64,000 bases of DNA from Spirochaetaceae bacterium (GCA_007693325.1 REDW01000049.1:1-64000), one strand, 5' to 3'. Counted from the stretch's first letter, positions 1 to 9,342 are shown. The notes: a model not told the origin generated them from the letters alone. Translations and numbers: made by a program.

Positions 1-141
1 GCAGTCGCATGAGTGCACCGGGGGCCTCAACCTTCACAAGGTTCGTAACAGTAGATAAATCTTTACTTGTGTCTGAGCGAAACCGTGGTACCATAAGCTG
101 CACCATTTATTTCGACTATCTGCAAGTGACAAGGAGGTTGT
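1..141. other. Non-coding leader region at the window edge
   Basis: No convincing coding sequence is visible here. A short perfect inverted repeat (AACCTT-CAC-AAGGTT, 29-43) could be an operator or the end of an upstream transcript. A plausible promoter for the symporter pair follows at 67-94, and a strong Shine-Dalgarno (AAGGAGG) lies just before the ATG at 142. Confidence 0.5.
67..94 (+). promoter_or_regulatory. Putative sigma-70 promoter of the symporter operon
   Basis: TTGTGT (67-72), a 16-bp spacer and TACCAT (89-94). The predicted start near 101 gives a leader of about 40 nt that carries AAGGAGG. TACCAT recurs as the predicted -10 of the sugar kinase operon at 25315-25320. Confidence 0.4.
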
Positions 142-450
142 ATGAGCCAGAAACACTTGACCACCGAGGCGGCGTACGAGCGGCGCAAGTCGGCAATCGG
201 TATCCGAATGACGCTGATTTACTCGCTGATTTACGCCGGTTTTGTTGCCCTCAGTGTGTTCCAACCGGCCTGGATGGGCGTCCGTGCGCTGCTGGGTCTG
301 AATCTCGCGGTGACGTACGGACTGGGACTGATCCTGGTCGCAATCCTTTTTGCCATAGTTTACAACCAGCTCTGCCGTGTTCCAGCCACCGGTTCAACGC
401 CGGAGGCGCAGTCGGGGTCCGGTGCTGATAGCGGGAATCAGGAGGCATAG
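142..450 (+). CDS. Sodium/solute symporter small subunit (DUF485-like)
   Basis: A 102-aa protein with two predicted membrane helices (about residues 24-44 and 57-78), a charged N-terminus and a polar C-terminal tail. This size and topology, directly before an SSS-family transporter, fits the small-subunit family paired with VC_2705-type sodium:solute symporters (compare YjcH-ActP). The start follows a strong AAGGAGG Shine-Dalgarno. The stop codon TAG immediately precedes the ATG of the next gene, so the two are co-translated. The transported solute cannot be read from the sequence; acetate or another short carboxylate is the usual guess for this group. Confidence 0.85.
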   Translation: MSQKHLTTEAAYERRKSAIGIRMTLIYSLIYAGFVALSVFQPAWMGVRALLGLNLAVTYGLGLILVAILFAIVYNQLCRVPATGSTPEAQSGSGADSGNQEA

Positions 451-2553
451 ATGGCGATTGCGGTATTTGTAGTCTTTGTAGCGCTGGTGCTCACGATATC
501 GGCACGCGCTAGCCGTCGTGCGCGCAGCGTAGGCGGCTACTTCGTGGCAAACAGCTCAATCCATTGGGGCGTCAACGGAATCGCGTTTGCGGGCGGCTAT
601 CTTTCGGTTGCCAGTTTTCTGGGCATTGCCGGTTTGATTGCGTTCTTTGGCTATGACGGGTTTCTCTACTCAATCGGCTTCCTGGCCGGCTGGATCGTGG
701 CACTGTTCGTGATCGCCGAACCTATGAAGCGAATGGGAACGTTTACGTTTCCCGACGCTTTGAACCGTAACTTCAGTCACCCCGGCATTCAGCTGGCTGC
801 GGGGCTGAGCGTTCTGGTTGTGTCGCTGTTCTATCTGGTGCCGCAGATGGTTGGCGCCGGCGTTCTGGTAGAGCCCCTGCTGGGAATAACGCATTTCTGG
901 GGCGTGATCATCGTAGGTACGGTGGTAATCATCCTGGTAGCCGGTGGCGGTATGACCTCGACAACCTGGGTCCAGTTCTTCAATGGAGGACTGTTGTTGA
1001 CGTTTGCCACTGTGCTGACGATCGCGGTATTGTTTCGCGGAGTCAGCCCCGACGTACAACTAACCGAGGAGGGAGATCCGGACCTGGTGAGCTACCGCTA
1101 TGAGCACCTGGCGGTGACCATAGAAGGGGCCGAGGCGCGGGTGGATCTTGACGGAGCTCAGACGGTCGGACGTCACGCGATAATCGATCCCAATACCGGT
1201 GCGGAACGTGCGGTCTTCTACCGGCTCTCACGTCCGGTTCCCGCGCTTGCTGATGGACAGGGCGGCTATAGCGCCGAGATAAAAGGGCGCACAGCCCATT
1301 TTGAGACTGCCAACACTGCCCATTGGCAGGTTGAGCAGATCGATGGACAGCCGCACGTTCGCATCGAGGACTGGTGGAGGCTTCTGCGGACTGAAGACGG
1401 CAGTGGGGTCCTGAGGGAGGCTCAGCATCGCGCGGTGCTGCCGGATGGCAGGGTTCTGGTAAACGGCGCCCCGGAGAGCGCCGATAACCGCCTGCGCCAG
1501 ATGGGCGGAGTTTCCCAGCTGCCGTCAGACTACGGCGAGAGCACCGGAGCGGTAGGTCCGTTGCGCCTGCTGAGCGTATTATCCGACCGTTCCACGGTGG
1601 TGGAGCGGCCTATGGCGGTGCGCTTCACCGCCGATGCCGCAGAAGAAGTCACCATCCACTATCAGCAGCCGACAGCCGGCTCAGAGTTTATGCGTCCTGG
1701 GCTGATGTTTCCGCTTGAGGCGCGCGAGGGTGAAGCGCCGATCAGGACATTGCTGAACCGGCTCAACTTCATCTCGCTGATGCTGGCGCTGTTCCTGGGA
1801 ACCTCGGCCCTGCCGCATATTCTGATCCGCTACTACACGGTTCCCAGCGCCGAGGCGGCGCGCAAGTCTACTATAGTAGCGATAGCCGGTATCGGACTGT
1901 TCTACGTGCTTACCATGTACCTTGGCGTAGGAGCGCTAACCGGTGGCGCCATCAATCCCGAGACCAGTAACATGAGTGCGCCGCTGTTGGCGCGCAGCTT
2001 CGGAGAAGTGCTGTTTGCTATGATATCGGGCATTGCTTTCACAACGGTGCTGGCAACCGTCTCAGGGCTGATTATGGCGGCTTCCGGATCGGTTGCGCAC
2101 GATCTGATGGGTAACCTGCTGCGGCGCGAGTTCTCGGACCGGGCCAAGGTACTCACGGGACGCATCGTTGCGGTCGTGGTTGGTGTAGTGGGGATCGTGC
2201 TGGGTATCGCCTTCCGCGACATGAACGTATCGTTTCTGGTGGGATGGGCCTTTGCTGTAGCCGCATCAGCAAACCTGCCGGCGCTGCTGTTGATGCTTTT
2301 CTGGAAGAAAACCACCGCGGTGGGCATCATAGCCTCGATTCTGGTGGGTATTGTGTCATCGGTAGGGTTGATCCTGCTGAGTCCCGACATGTGGGCGCGC
2401 TACGGGCTTGATCCGGCTGCGGCTCCGATGCCGCTCAACCAGCCCGGAATTGTATCGATTCCGCTGAGCTTCCTGGTGCTGATTCTGGTATCGCTGGCCA
2501 CGGCCAAAGGCAATGGAAAGGGAGCCGTTGCGGCCATAGCGTCGAGTGATTGA
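451..2553 (+). CDS. Sodium:solute symporter large subunit (SSS family) with a large soluble insert
   Basis: A 700-aa integral membrane protein of the sodium/solute symporter family, closest in appearance to the VC_2705/ActP-like branch. SSS-type features include GGYLSVASFLG near residue 50, MGTFTFPDAL near 90, SALPHILIRYYTVPSAEAARKS near 450-470 and a run of C-terminal helices. It is longer than typical relatives (550-600 aa) because residues about 195-430 form a hydrophilic, beta-rich-looking insert between two helices. It probably imports a small organic anion with Na+. It starts directly after the stop of the DUF485 gene, with the Shine-Dalgarno CAGGAGG inside that gene's end. The function is confident at family level only; the insert's role is unknown. 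Confidence 0.85.
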   Translation: MAIAVFVVFVALVLTISARASRRARSVGGYFVANSSIHWGVNGIAFAGGYLSVASFLGIAGLIAFFGYDGFLYSIGFLAGWIVALFVIAEPMKRMGTFTFPDALNRNFSHPGIQLAAGLSVLVVSLFYLVPQMVGAGVLVEPLLGITHFWGVIIVGTVVIILVAGGGMTSTTWVQFFNGGLLLTFATVLTIAVLFRGVSPDVQLTEEGDPDLVSYRYEHLAVTIEGAEARVDLDGAQTVGRHAIIDPNTGAERAVFYRLSRPVPALADGQGGYSAEIKGRTAHFETANTAHWQVEQIDGQPHVRIEDWWRLLRTEDGSGVLREAQHRAVLPDGRVLVNGAPESADNRLRQMGGVSQLPSDYGESTGAVGPLRLLSVLSDRSTVVERPMAVRFTADAAEEVTIHYQQPTAGSEFMRPGLMFPLEAREGEAPIRTLLNRLNFISLMLALFLGTSALPHILIRYYTVPSAEAARKSTIVAIAGIGLFYVLTMYLGVGALTGGAINPETSNMSAPLLARSFGEVLFAMISGIAFTTVLATVSGLIMAASGSVAHDLMGNLLRREFSDRAKVLTGRIVAVVVGVVGIVLGIAFRDMNVSFLVGWAFAVAASANLPALLLMLFWKKTTAVGIIASILVGIVSSVGLILLSPDMWARYGLDPAAAPMPLNQPGIVSIPLSFLVLILVSLATAKGNGKGAVAAIASSD

Positions 2554-2579
2554 CGCTTCATAGGCCACGCGTGCGTGAC

Positions 2580-2604
2580 CCTGCAGGCGTGGTTATCCTG
2601 CAGG
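2580..2604. terminator. Hairpin between convergent genes
   Basis: Two copies of the 8-bp palindrome CCTGCAGG (2580-2587 and 2597-2604) are separated by 9 bp, so the transcript of either strand can fold into an 8-bp stem. It sits exactly between the symporter and the end of the PHP-fusion gene. There is no clear T-run, so it may be a weak bidirectional terminator or an RNA 3'-end stabiliser. Confidence 0.4.
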
Positions 2605-5600
2605 TTAGCCGCTGGTGCGAAACTCATGAGTCACCTTCTTCTGGATCATCGAGATCTGGGAGAAGGTGTTTTTCAGCGTGCCGGTCTCGATCTGGGTCAG
2701 CGAGCGCGGATCGATGGAATTGTCCGGTTCCTGCTCCAGTCTGATCATTTCGACCTGATGGCGATAGCGCAGCTGCATCAACTGTTGGTATGCCTGCGAC
2801 ACCGCGCGGTAGCTGTCCTCCTGCAACACATCGAGAGCGAACAGCTCCTCGAGGCGATCGAATGTGTTGGCTGCCTCCAGCTGGTGTTTGAGCGCGTAGA
2901 GTCGCGCAAAGTTGACAATCGGTAGCATTGCTTCTTTGATATTGAAGGTGTGCGCCGCGTCACCGGAAGACTCGGTTACGATCTTGCCAAACAGTCCTAT
3001 CGGCGGTTTATAGCGCACCGTGTTGAGGGCCAAATACGAGAAGAACGCCGGGCGGGCCGCGAGTGCCTGTGAGACGTGATTCCACAGGTCGCGTACCAGC
3101 GCGCTGTCGCCGTATATGCAGCGCAGGTCAAAAAAAACGTTGCAGTGTGCCAGCGCGGTTTGGTCCGGTTCGGCAATCCACGAGCTGAAGTACTCTTTCC
3201 ACTGCTTAAGCGGCTGGTTCCAGCGGCGGTCTCTGGCCATAGCCTCATTGCCACAGTAGCGGTAGCCGGCGCTGTCCAGGCGGGCGCACACGAGTTCACC
3301 CAGCTTCAAGAAGTACTGCTCGACTTCGGATAGAGGTTGCTCATCGGCCGCAAACAGCAGAGCGTTATCCTGATCGGTGGCCAGTGTCTGTTCCTGGCGG
3401 GCTTCGCTGCCCAGCGCAACAAAGGCGAAACGCGCCGGAGCCGGACCCAGTTCTTCCAGGGTCAAGGCGATAATCCGCTGAGCGATGGAATCCGCAACCG
3501 CACTGGTGACGTGGCAGATATTGCGCGGCAGGGCTCCGGAATCCACCAGCGAGCCAACCAATGCCGGCAGGCGGTCGTGGCAATCCGCCAGCTCTTCTAC
3601 GCTCTTCGCGCGGTGGATCTGCTGTGTCAACACCACCGGTGAGTAGCGGTCAGGCTGCAGCGTTCTGCTGCTACGGATGATGCCCACCAGCGCCTGGCCG
3701 CTGTCGGTTACCGCCAGATGATCGACGTTGCGTTCGCGCTCAAGCAAAAACGCTTCAAAGATGGGCGCGTTTTCGTGGATGGTCACAACCGGTGCGCTCA
3801 TGATGCGGGAGATCGGCTGTGATACGTCGAGACCGGCAACTACCACGCGCTCACGGATATCGTGGTCGGTAACAATCCCCAGCAGGTCGCCGTTGTCTGC
3901 GGTTACCGCTACCGCGTCCGCATTGTTGCGGCTCATCAGGCGCACTGCGGTATTGATCGAGGAGTTCAGACCACAGGTAAGCGGCGGTGACATGGAGCTG
4001 CGGACCGGCTCGGTCAGGAACAGCAGTGAAGTCTGCAGCTGAGATATCAGCTGTTCGCGGGCGGCGCCCGATTGCATTGCCCGATGACGCGTGATGTCCT
4101 GAACGCTGACGATCATGCCTTTCCGCCCGGAGAAATAGACCGCGGTCGAAGAGAGCAGAACCGGAACGGACTGGCCGTTCTTGCGCTGCAGACGCGCCTC
4201 AAACGGCTCGCGAACCTCGCCGCCGGACGCAAGCAATTCCAGACTGGCGGCTGCCGGGCCGTGGTCGTCGGTCAGCACTACGTCGTGGATGTCCAGAAAC
4301 GCAAGCTCGGATGCGGAGTATCCGAGCATCTCCAGCAGCGAGCGGTTGGCGTAGGTGCAACGCCCATCGATTACCAGCATTGTCCCACCGGTGGATGACT
4401 CCACCAGGGACTGGTAGCGCTCGTGCGACAGGCGGAGCTCACGCTCGGCTGCGGTGCGCCGGCGCTCGACTTTCAGGCTCTGGTAGGCAATGCTCAAGAG
4501 CAATACTGTGGCCAGCAGCGTAACCACAAACGAGGCGTCGACCATGCGTCCGGTTATGGCGCGTATCTCCTGCTGGACGTCGTCCTCGTAGAGGCCGGTG
4601 CCGATTATCCAGTTCCAGGGTTCAAAACGGCGTACGTAGGACTCCTTGGCTTCCAGACGTTCAGGATCATCCTGCCACTGCCAGACGTAGCGCACGTATC
4701 CCGACGGGGCGTCTTGTACAGCGGCAACAAACTGCACAAATGGTCTTACACCTTCAGGATCGGTGAAATCGCTCAGATCGGCGCCTTCGAGGTCGCTGCG
4801 ATAGGGGTGCATAACCATGCGCGGGTGCATATCGGTAATCCAGAAATAGTCTTTGCCGTCGGGGCCGTAGCGCATTCGGCGGATGCGCTGGATCGCCGCC
4901 TGCTGTGCTTGTTCCAGCGAGAGTTGCCCATCCTGCACCTCGCGGTGATAGTCCGACAGGATACTCCACGCCGAATTGGTGAGTTCGGTGGTCATTTGGC
5001 GCTTGCGGTCCAGCAGGCGGTCCTCCATGGTCGGAATCAGTACGGCAAACAGGAGCGCGATGAACGCGCCGATGACCAGCAGCGAAGGCAGTACGATGCG
5101 CAGAAACAGCCATTGCCAGTTTATGCTGCCCTGGTGCAGCAGCGGTTGTCTTTCCGCGGTCGGGTGGTCGGTCAGGTCGGCTTGACCGTTCAGAGCGTGT
5201 TCGCCCAGCGCCGCTCGAAACTGTTTCCAGCGAGATACCGGCATCATCACGCCCGGAGTCGCCGGACCGGTCTGCTGTTGTCCGTGGTAATCGCTGCCGG
5301 CAGAGGTGAGAATTCCAACGCGGTCAGCAATTGCGGCCAGCCGCTGCTGAACGTCAGCGGGATAGGGTTTGTAATACGCTTCGATGCCGTCCAGACCGGT
5401 CTGCACCATCTGCGAGATTGCGTTCTCGAGCGCACTCCCGGACCAGCCGGTCTGCAGCGGGTGCGCCAGAAAGACAAGCCCACCGGCCTCGTGTACCGCG
5501 CTGATAACCTGCTCGACATTCAGTGATTCTCTTGCGGTGGGCCCCAGCAGCTGCTGGACAGCATCGTTTGCAGGGTTGAATCCGTAGGCCAACAGGTGGA

Positions 5601-5865
5601 CTTCGGTACCGTTGAAGTTGGCATGCAGCTCCGCTCCGGTAACCTGCGCTATACCGTGGCGCAAAGTGGCACGCCCAAACGACGCGGTTCCGGCAACAGA
5701 GTGGTGGTCGGTCAGCGCGGCGTAATCGACTCCGGCCTCGGCCAGCTTGTCCGCAACAATAGTGGCCGAGAAGTAACCGTCGCTGGAGTCCGAATGACAG
5801 TGCAGGTCCACCAGCACAACCGGCTCAGCGGGCGCTACGACGTTATTGGAATCCGATTCGAGCAT
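2605..5865 (-). CDS. Membrane sensor fusion: PHP phosphoesterase - Cache - PAS - CBS pair - DUF294 nucleotidyltransferase
   Basis: A 1086-aa multidomain protein. Residues 18-225 are a PHP phosphoesterase domain of the TrpH/RNase AM type with apparently complete metal ligands: HCHSD (22-26), LTDHH (51-55), GAELHA (77-82), LAHP (133-136) and GSDYHG (190-195). A membrane helix (about 255-278) and a second (about 443-463) flank a single Cache sensor domain (285-432, including YFWITD and GTGLY). A PAS domain (about 480-592), two CBS motifs (about 615-735) and a DUF294/GlnD-like nucleotidyltransferase region follow, with GSEARQEQTLATDQD (819-833) and the helical DUF294 C-terminal part to about 1080. 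The topology places PHP and PAS-CBS-DUF294 in the cytoplasm and Cache in the periplasm. No Shine-Dalgarno is visible; TATAAT lies 5 nt before the ATG. It follows fusA by 30 bp on the same strand. Confidence 0.85.
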   Translation of the reverse strand: MLESDSNNVVAPAEPVVLVDLHCHSDSSDGYFSATIVADKLAEAGVDYAALTDHHSVAGTASFGRATLRHGIAQVTGAELHANFNGTEVHLLAYGFNPANDAVQQLLGPTARESLNVEQVISAVHEAGGLVFLAHPLQTGWSGSALENAISQMVQTGLDGIEAYYKPYPADVQQRLAAIADRVGILTSAGSDYHGQQQTGPATPGVMMPVSRWKQFRAALGEHALNGQADLTDHPTAERQPLLHQGSINWQWLFLRIVLPSLLVIGAFIALLFAVLIPTMEDRLLDRKRQMTTELTNSAWSILSDYHREVQDGQLSLEQAQQAAIQRIRRMRYGPDGKDYFWITDMHPRMVMHPYRSDLEGADLSDFTDPEGVRPFVQFVAAVQDAPSGYVRYVWQWQDDPERLEAKESYVRRFEPWNWIIGTGLYEDDVQQEIRAITGRMVDASFVVTLLATVLLLSIAYQSLKVERRRTAAERELRLSHERYQSLVESSTGGTMLVIDGRCTYANRSLLEMLGYSASELAFLDIHDVVLTDDHGPAAASLELLASGGEVREPFEARLQRKNGQSVPVLLSSTAVYFSGRKGMIVSVQDITRHRAMQSGAAREQLISQLQTSLLFLTEPVRSSMSPPLTCGLNSSINTAVRLMSRNNADAVAVTADNGDLLGIVTDHDIRERVVVAGLDVSQPISRIMSAPVVTIHENAPIFEAFLLERERNVDHLAVTDSGQALVGIIRSSRTLQPDRYSPVVLTQQIHRAKSVEELADCHDRLPALVGSLVDSGALPRNICHVTSAVADSIAQRIIALTLEELGPAPARFAFVALGSEARQEQTLATDQDNALLFAADEQPLSEVEQYFLKLGELVCARLDSAGYRYCGNEAMARDRRWNQPLKQWKEYFSSWIAEPDQTALAHCNVFFDLRCIYGDSALVRDLWNHVSQALAARPAFFSYLALNTVRYKPPIGLFGKIVTESSGDAAHTFNIKEAMLPIVNFARLYALKHQLEAANTFDRLEELFALDVLQEDSYRAVSQAYQQLMQLRYRHQVEMIRLEQEPDNSIDPRSLTQIETGTLKNTFSQISMIQKKVTHEFRTSG

Positions 5866-5870
5866 AGCAG

Positions 5871-5879
5871 ATTATAACA
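5871..5879 (-). promoter_or_regulatory. Extended -10 promoter giving a predicted leaderless mRNA
   Basis: On the minus strand TGTTATAAT (extended -10, TGn-TATAAT) is followed by CTGCT and then the ATG at 5865. The expected transcription start falls on or next to the start codon. No convincing -35 is seen. The element lies in the 30-bp gap after fusA, so read-through from fusA is also possible. Confidence 0.5.
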
Positions 5880-5895
5880 CGAGAGCGCATCTGGA

Positions 5896-7929
5896 CTACG
5901 TGTCGCTTTTCCTGGCAAAGTGCGCAAACTCCATCGCGTATGTGCCGCGGCCCTGGGTCATGCTGCGAAGCGAGGTGGAATAGCCGAACATGTTGCGCAA
6001 CGGAATCTCAGCGCGAATATGCTCGCGCATTGCACGCGATTCAACGCCTTGAACCGTTCCGCCGCGCATGCTCAGCGCGTTGATCACATCGCCCATATAC
6101 TCCTTGGGGCTCATGACGTCAACACGCATGATCGGTTCCAGCAACACCGGTTCAGCGTGTTTGCAGGCGTTATCGAAACCCAGCGACGCGGCAGCTTCAA
6201 AGGCAAAAGCCGTGCTGGTAGCAGGGTTGTGCACCGCGTCGAGCAGCGTTACGCCAATATCAATGGTGGGGTAGCCGTAGCTGATGCCTGAGCCAAATGC
6301 ACCTTCAACTCCACGTTCCACCGCTTGCTGACACTCTGCCGGCAGAACCGCCTTGGAAACCTGAGTGGAAAAGCGATTGCCGCTGCCGCGCGGCAGCGAC
6401 TCAACTTTGAGCGTGATCTCGGCGCTGTTCTCCTTACCCGCCAGCATCCGGTGAAACTTCTCGACATGGGTGGCGCTGCCGGCGATCGATTCGCGGTAGG
6501 TGACCTGCGGCGGGCCGACTTTGGCCTGCACGTTGAAGTCCTCAATCATACGGGTCACAAGCACTTCCAGGTGCAGTTCACCCATGCCGGAGATAACCAG
6601 CTCGCCGGTGTCCTCGTCCTCGCGGCTGAAGAACGTCGGGTCCTCTTTGGCCAGGATGGTCAAGACCTCTTTGAGGCGGTCGCGCTGCGACAGGGTCTGA
6701 GGCTCAATTGCAACGCTAATTACGGGTACCGGAAACTGTAGACGTTCCAGCATCACCGGGAAGCCCTCGCTGCCGACTGTATCACCGGTCTGGGCAAGCT
6801 TGAACCCGACCGCTACCGCGATATCGCCGGCTTCGACCGAATCGATCTGCTCGGTGCGGTTGGCGTGCATTCGCAACAAACGGTGAACGCGCTCGCGCTT
6901 CTTCTTGTCGATGTTGTAGACTGCGGTACCGGACTTCAGCGTGCCCGAATACATTCTGATAAACGACAGGTCGCCGGCCTCGCGCTCGCTCTGAATCTTA
7001 AACACAAAGCCTACCGGCTGGCCGTCGGTGGTGCGCTCGATCTCGACGTCAACATCCTTCGTGGCGTGGTGCGCCACAACAGGCGGCAGCTCTTCGGGCG
7101 CCGGCAGGTAGTTGAGGATCGAGTCGAGCAGAGGCTGCACACCGATATTGCGCAGGCTGGCGCCGCACATCACCGGTACCAGGCGGCGCTCTATGGTCTC
7201 CTTGCGAAGGGTGCGGTCCATCAGGTCGGCGGGTATCTCGCTGCCCTCGAGGTAGAGCTCAGTGATTTCATCACAGACCGCGCCAAGTTGGTCGATAAGT
7301 GCCTGTCGCCACGTATCGGCTAGTTCGCGGTACTGCGGCTGTATCTCGGAGGCCTCGAAGTTGGTGCCGTAGTTGTCTACGTCCCAGTGCATCTCGCGCA
7401 GGTTAATCAGATCGATAATGCCGCTGAACTGTGACTCGCTGCCGATCGGCAGATGTGTTACCACCGGCGTTGCGTGCAGTTTCTCGCGGATTTCTTCGAC
7501 GACGGCAAAGAAATCAGCACCGGTACGATCCATCTTGTTGACGTAGGCGATCCGCGGCACCTGGTAGGTGTCGGCCTGATGCCAGACCGTCTCTGACTGC
7601 GGTTCGACACCACCCACGGCGCAGAAGACTGCTACAGCGCCGTCCAGAACGCGTAACGAGCGCTCTACCTCAGCGGTGAAGTCAACGTGGCCGGGAGTGT
7701 CGATGATGTTGATCTGATGGTCCTGCCAGAAGCAGGTGGTGGCAGCCGAGGTGATAGTGATACCGCGGTTCTGCTCCTGTACCATCCAGTCCATGGTTGC
7801 TTCGCCATCATCTACCTCGCCCATGCGGTGGCTCTTTCCGGTGTAGAAGAGAATTCGCTCAGTAGTCGTGGTCTTGCCCGCGTCTATGTGGGCCATGATA
7901 CCGATATTGCGGATCTTGCGTAGTTTCAT
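5896..7929 (-). CDS. fusA: Elongation factor G (EF-G paralogue)
   Basis: A 677-aa translational GTPase that would drive ribosome translocation or recycling. G1 is AHIDAGKT near the N-terminus, followed by the switch region ([10 protein letters not shown]), G3 DTPGH, G4 NKMD and CGAS as G5, then domains II-V ending in [13 protein letters not shown]. It is shorter than the usual 690-700 aa, so it may be one of the duplicated EF-Gs known in spirochaetes rather than the main copy. I chose the ATG at 7929 because it has GGAG at the right spacing and the EF-G homology starts there; a longer frame opening at 7977 would run through the promoter (7949-7977). Translation apparatus genes are not adjacent. 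Confidence 0.9.
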   Translation of the reverse strand: MKLRKIRNIGIMAHIDAGKTTTTERILFYTGKSHRMGEVDDGEATMDWMVQEQNRGITITSAATTCFWQDHQINIIDTPGHVDFTAEVERSLRVLDGAVAVFCAVGGVEPQSETVWHQADTYQVPRIAYVNKMDRTGADFFAVVEEIREKLHATPVVTHLPIGSESQFSGIIDLINLREMHWDVDNYGTNFEASEIQPQYRELADTWRQALIDQLGAVCDEITELYLEGSEIPADLMDRTLRKETIERRLVPVMCGASLRNIGVQPLLDSILNYLPAPEELPPVVAHHATKDVDVEIERTTDGQPVGFVFKIQSEREAGDLSFIRMYSGTLKSGTAVYNIDKKKRERVHRLLRMHANRTEQIDSVEAGDIAVAVGFKLAQTGDTVGSEGFPVMLERLQFPVPVISVAIEPQTLSQRDRLKEVLTILAKEDPTFFSREDEDTGELVISGMGELHLEVLVTRMIEDFNVQAKVGPPQVTYRESIAGSATHVEKFHRMLAGKENSAEITLKVESLPRGSGNRFSTQVSKAVLPAECQQAVERGVEGAFGSGISYGYPTIDIGVTLLDAVHNPATSTAFAFEAAASLGFDNACKHAEPVLLEPIMRVDVMSPKEYMGDVINALSMRGGTVQGVESRAMREHIRAEIPLRNMFGYSTSLRSMTQGRGTYAMEFAHFARKSDT

Positions 7930-7948
7930 CGATGCTCCGTGGGCACAG

Positions 7949-7977
7949 ATAGTAGCAAAATCGCGGCGCTTGATCAA
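7949..7977 (-). promoter_or_regulatory. Sigma-70 promoter of fusA
   Basis: On the minus strand TTGATC (7972-7977), an exact 17-bp spacer and TACTAT (7949-7954). The predicted start near 7942 leaves a 13-nt leader containing GGAG. This supports the 7929 start of EF-G. Confidence 0.65.
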
Positions 7978-7983
7978 ACCGGC

Positions 7984-8012
7984 TTGACGATTGACAGGGC
8001 TTGTGGTAGCTT
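7984..8012 (+). promoter_or_regulatory. Putative promoter of tRNA-Val
   Basis: TTGACG (7984-7989), a 17-bp spacer and TAGCTT (8007-8012), ending 11 nt before the mature tRNA. A second -35-like TTGACA lies at 7991-7996, so the exact register is uncertain. Confidence 0.4.
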
Positions 8013-8023
8013 TTGGCTCGTCG

Positions 8024-8096
8024 GGGCGCTTAGCTCAGTTGGGAGAGCGCTTGCCTTACAAGCAAGATGTCGGCGGTTCAAGCCCGTCAGCGCCCA
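8024..8096 (+). tRNA. tRNA-Val (anticodon TAC)
   Basis: A 73-nt cloverleaf can be folded by eye. The acceptor stem is GGGCGCT/AGCGCCC (8024-8030 with 8089-8095). The D-stem is GCTC/GAGC. The anticodon stem is CTTGC/GCAAG with loop CTTACAA and anticodon TAC at 8057-8059. The T-stem is GGCGG/CCGTC with one G-U pair and loop TTCAAGC. The discriminator is A8096 and the CCA end is not encoded. UAC reads valine GUN codons. Confidence 0.95.
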
Positions 8097-8181
8097 GTCT
8101 TCGTAGTACGCTGCAGCCACGCCGCTATTCACAAAAACCGACAGTCGCCAGGCCTCGGTGCGCAAGGGAGAAGCCGGCTGC

Positions 8182-9342
8182 ATGAAACCCAGTGCCGAAA
8201 GTTCCAGATTTGACTGCGTAGCAACCACACTGCCCGGATTGGAGGCGGTGCTGCAGAGCGAGATACAGGCGCTCGGCGCCGCAGACGCTGAGCCAGGCCA
8301 TCAGGCCGTGCGCTTCAGCGCTGACCGCGAGCTGCTCTATCGCGCCAATCTCGAGCTGCGCACCGCGTTGCGCGTGCTGGTTCCGCTTGCCGAGATTCGC
8401 GCCGCTGACACTGAGGCGCTCTATCGTGGTGCGCGTGAGCTGCCGTGGGAGCGCTACCTGACACCGCAGATGACGCTGGCGGTGCGTGCGGCTGCCGGTT
8501 CGCCCACCTCGGACGATCCGCGCTTTGCTGCGCTGAAGATCAAGGATGCGATCGTGGACCGCCTGCGAACCAGGTACGGGCGCCGGCCGAGCGTGGACGT
8601 GCGTAATCCGGATCTGCAGGTCAATCTGTTCTGGAGCCGGGAAGCAGCGGTTATCAGCCTGGACAGTTCCGGCGAATCGCTGCACCGGCGCGGCTATCGC
8701 GCTGAGCAGACTACTGCCCCCCTGTCCGAAGTGCTGGCCGCGGGTATGGTGCTGCTCAGCGGCTGGGACCGCCGCTCGACGTTCTATAATCCGATGTGCG
8801 GTTCGGGTACTATCGCCATTGAGGCCGCACTCATCGGCTGTGGAGTAGCCCCGGGGCTGCTGCGCCGACAGCTGGGATTCCAGCGCTGGCTCGATTACGA
8901 CAGCAAACTGTGGCAACGGCTGCACGCAGCGGCAGAGCAGGATGCACGCGAGCGGACGGCGTCGCCTGCGCCGGTGGCAGCCGGTGACATCGATCCGTCG
9001 GCGGTGCGCATCGCGGTGCGAAATCTGGAGCGCACCGGCTTTGCCGACCTGGTACGCGTAATGCGGCGCGATTTCCTGGCCGATGAGCCACCGAAGCCGC
9101 GTGGCGAGACGCCGGTGGTGTTAATCAATCCACCGTACGGTAAACGTCTGCACGAACCGCAGATAGATCAACTCTACGCTGCAATTGGAGACCGCCTGAA
9201 GCAGTCCTACGCGGGCTGGAAGGCGTGGATTATCAGCGGCAACCGGCCGGCACTGAAGCACATTGGCCTTCGCGCAGAGACAAAAACCTCGTTGTACAAT
9301 GGTCCAATCGAGTGCAGTTTTCGCTGCTACGCCGTCTACTGA
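8182..9342 (+). CDS. THUMP-domain class I SAM RNA methyltransferase (RlmL/YpsC type)
   Basis: A 386-aa methyltransferase that probably makes N2-methylguanosine in 23S rRNA, as RlmL does. The N-terminal THUMP region contains the family-type opening DCVATTLPGLEAVL. The C-terminal Rossmann-fold domain has the SAM motif NPMCGSGTIAIEAALI and the catalytic NPPYGKR motif typical of base-amino methyltransferases. The ATG at 8182 follows GGGAG by about 11 nt and starts just before THUMP homology; a GTG at 8158 is possible but adds residues that do not look conserved. It lies right after tRNA-Val and converges with the hemolysin-III gene. It lacks the second (RlmK) half found in E. coli RlmKL. Confidence 0.88.
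   Translation: MKPSAESSRFDCVATTLPGLEAVLQSEIQALGAADAEPGHQAVRFSADRELLYRANLELRTALRVLVPLAEIRAADTEALYRGARELPWERYLTPQMTLAVRAAAGSPTSDDPRFAALKIKDAIVDRLRTRYGRRPSVDVRNPDLQVNLFWSREAAVISLDSSGESLHRRGYRAEQTTAPLSEVLAAGMVLLSGWDRRSTFYNPMCGSGTIAIEAALIGCGVAPGLLRRQLGFQRWLDYDSKLWQRLHAAAEQDARERTASPAPVAAGDIDPSAVRIAVRNLERTGFADLVRVMRRDFLADEPPKPRGETPVVLINPPYGKRLHEPQIDQLYAAIGDRLKQSYAGWKAWIISGNRPALKHIGLRAETKTSLYNGPIECSFRCYAVY

Noticed and set aside
9-428. A 139-codon frame overlapping the DUF485 gene
   Set aside because: Wrong frame relative to the membrane protein with a strong Shine-Dalgarno; no domain features.
4423-5526. A 367-codon plus-strand open frame opposite the PHP/Cache gene
   Set aside because: It is antisense to a gene with clear domains and has no start context or recognisable composition; it results from codon periodicity in GC-rich DNA.
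7930-7977. Upstream extension of EF-G to 7977
   Set aside because: It would run through a good TTGATC-17-TACTAT promoter and the conserved EF-G N-terminus starts at 7929.
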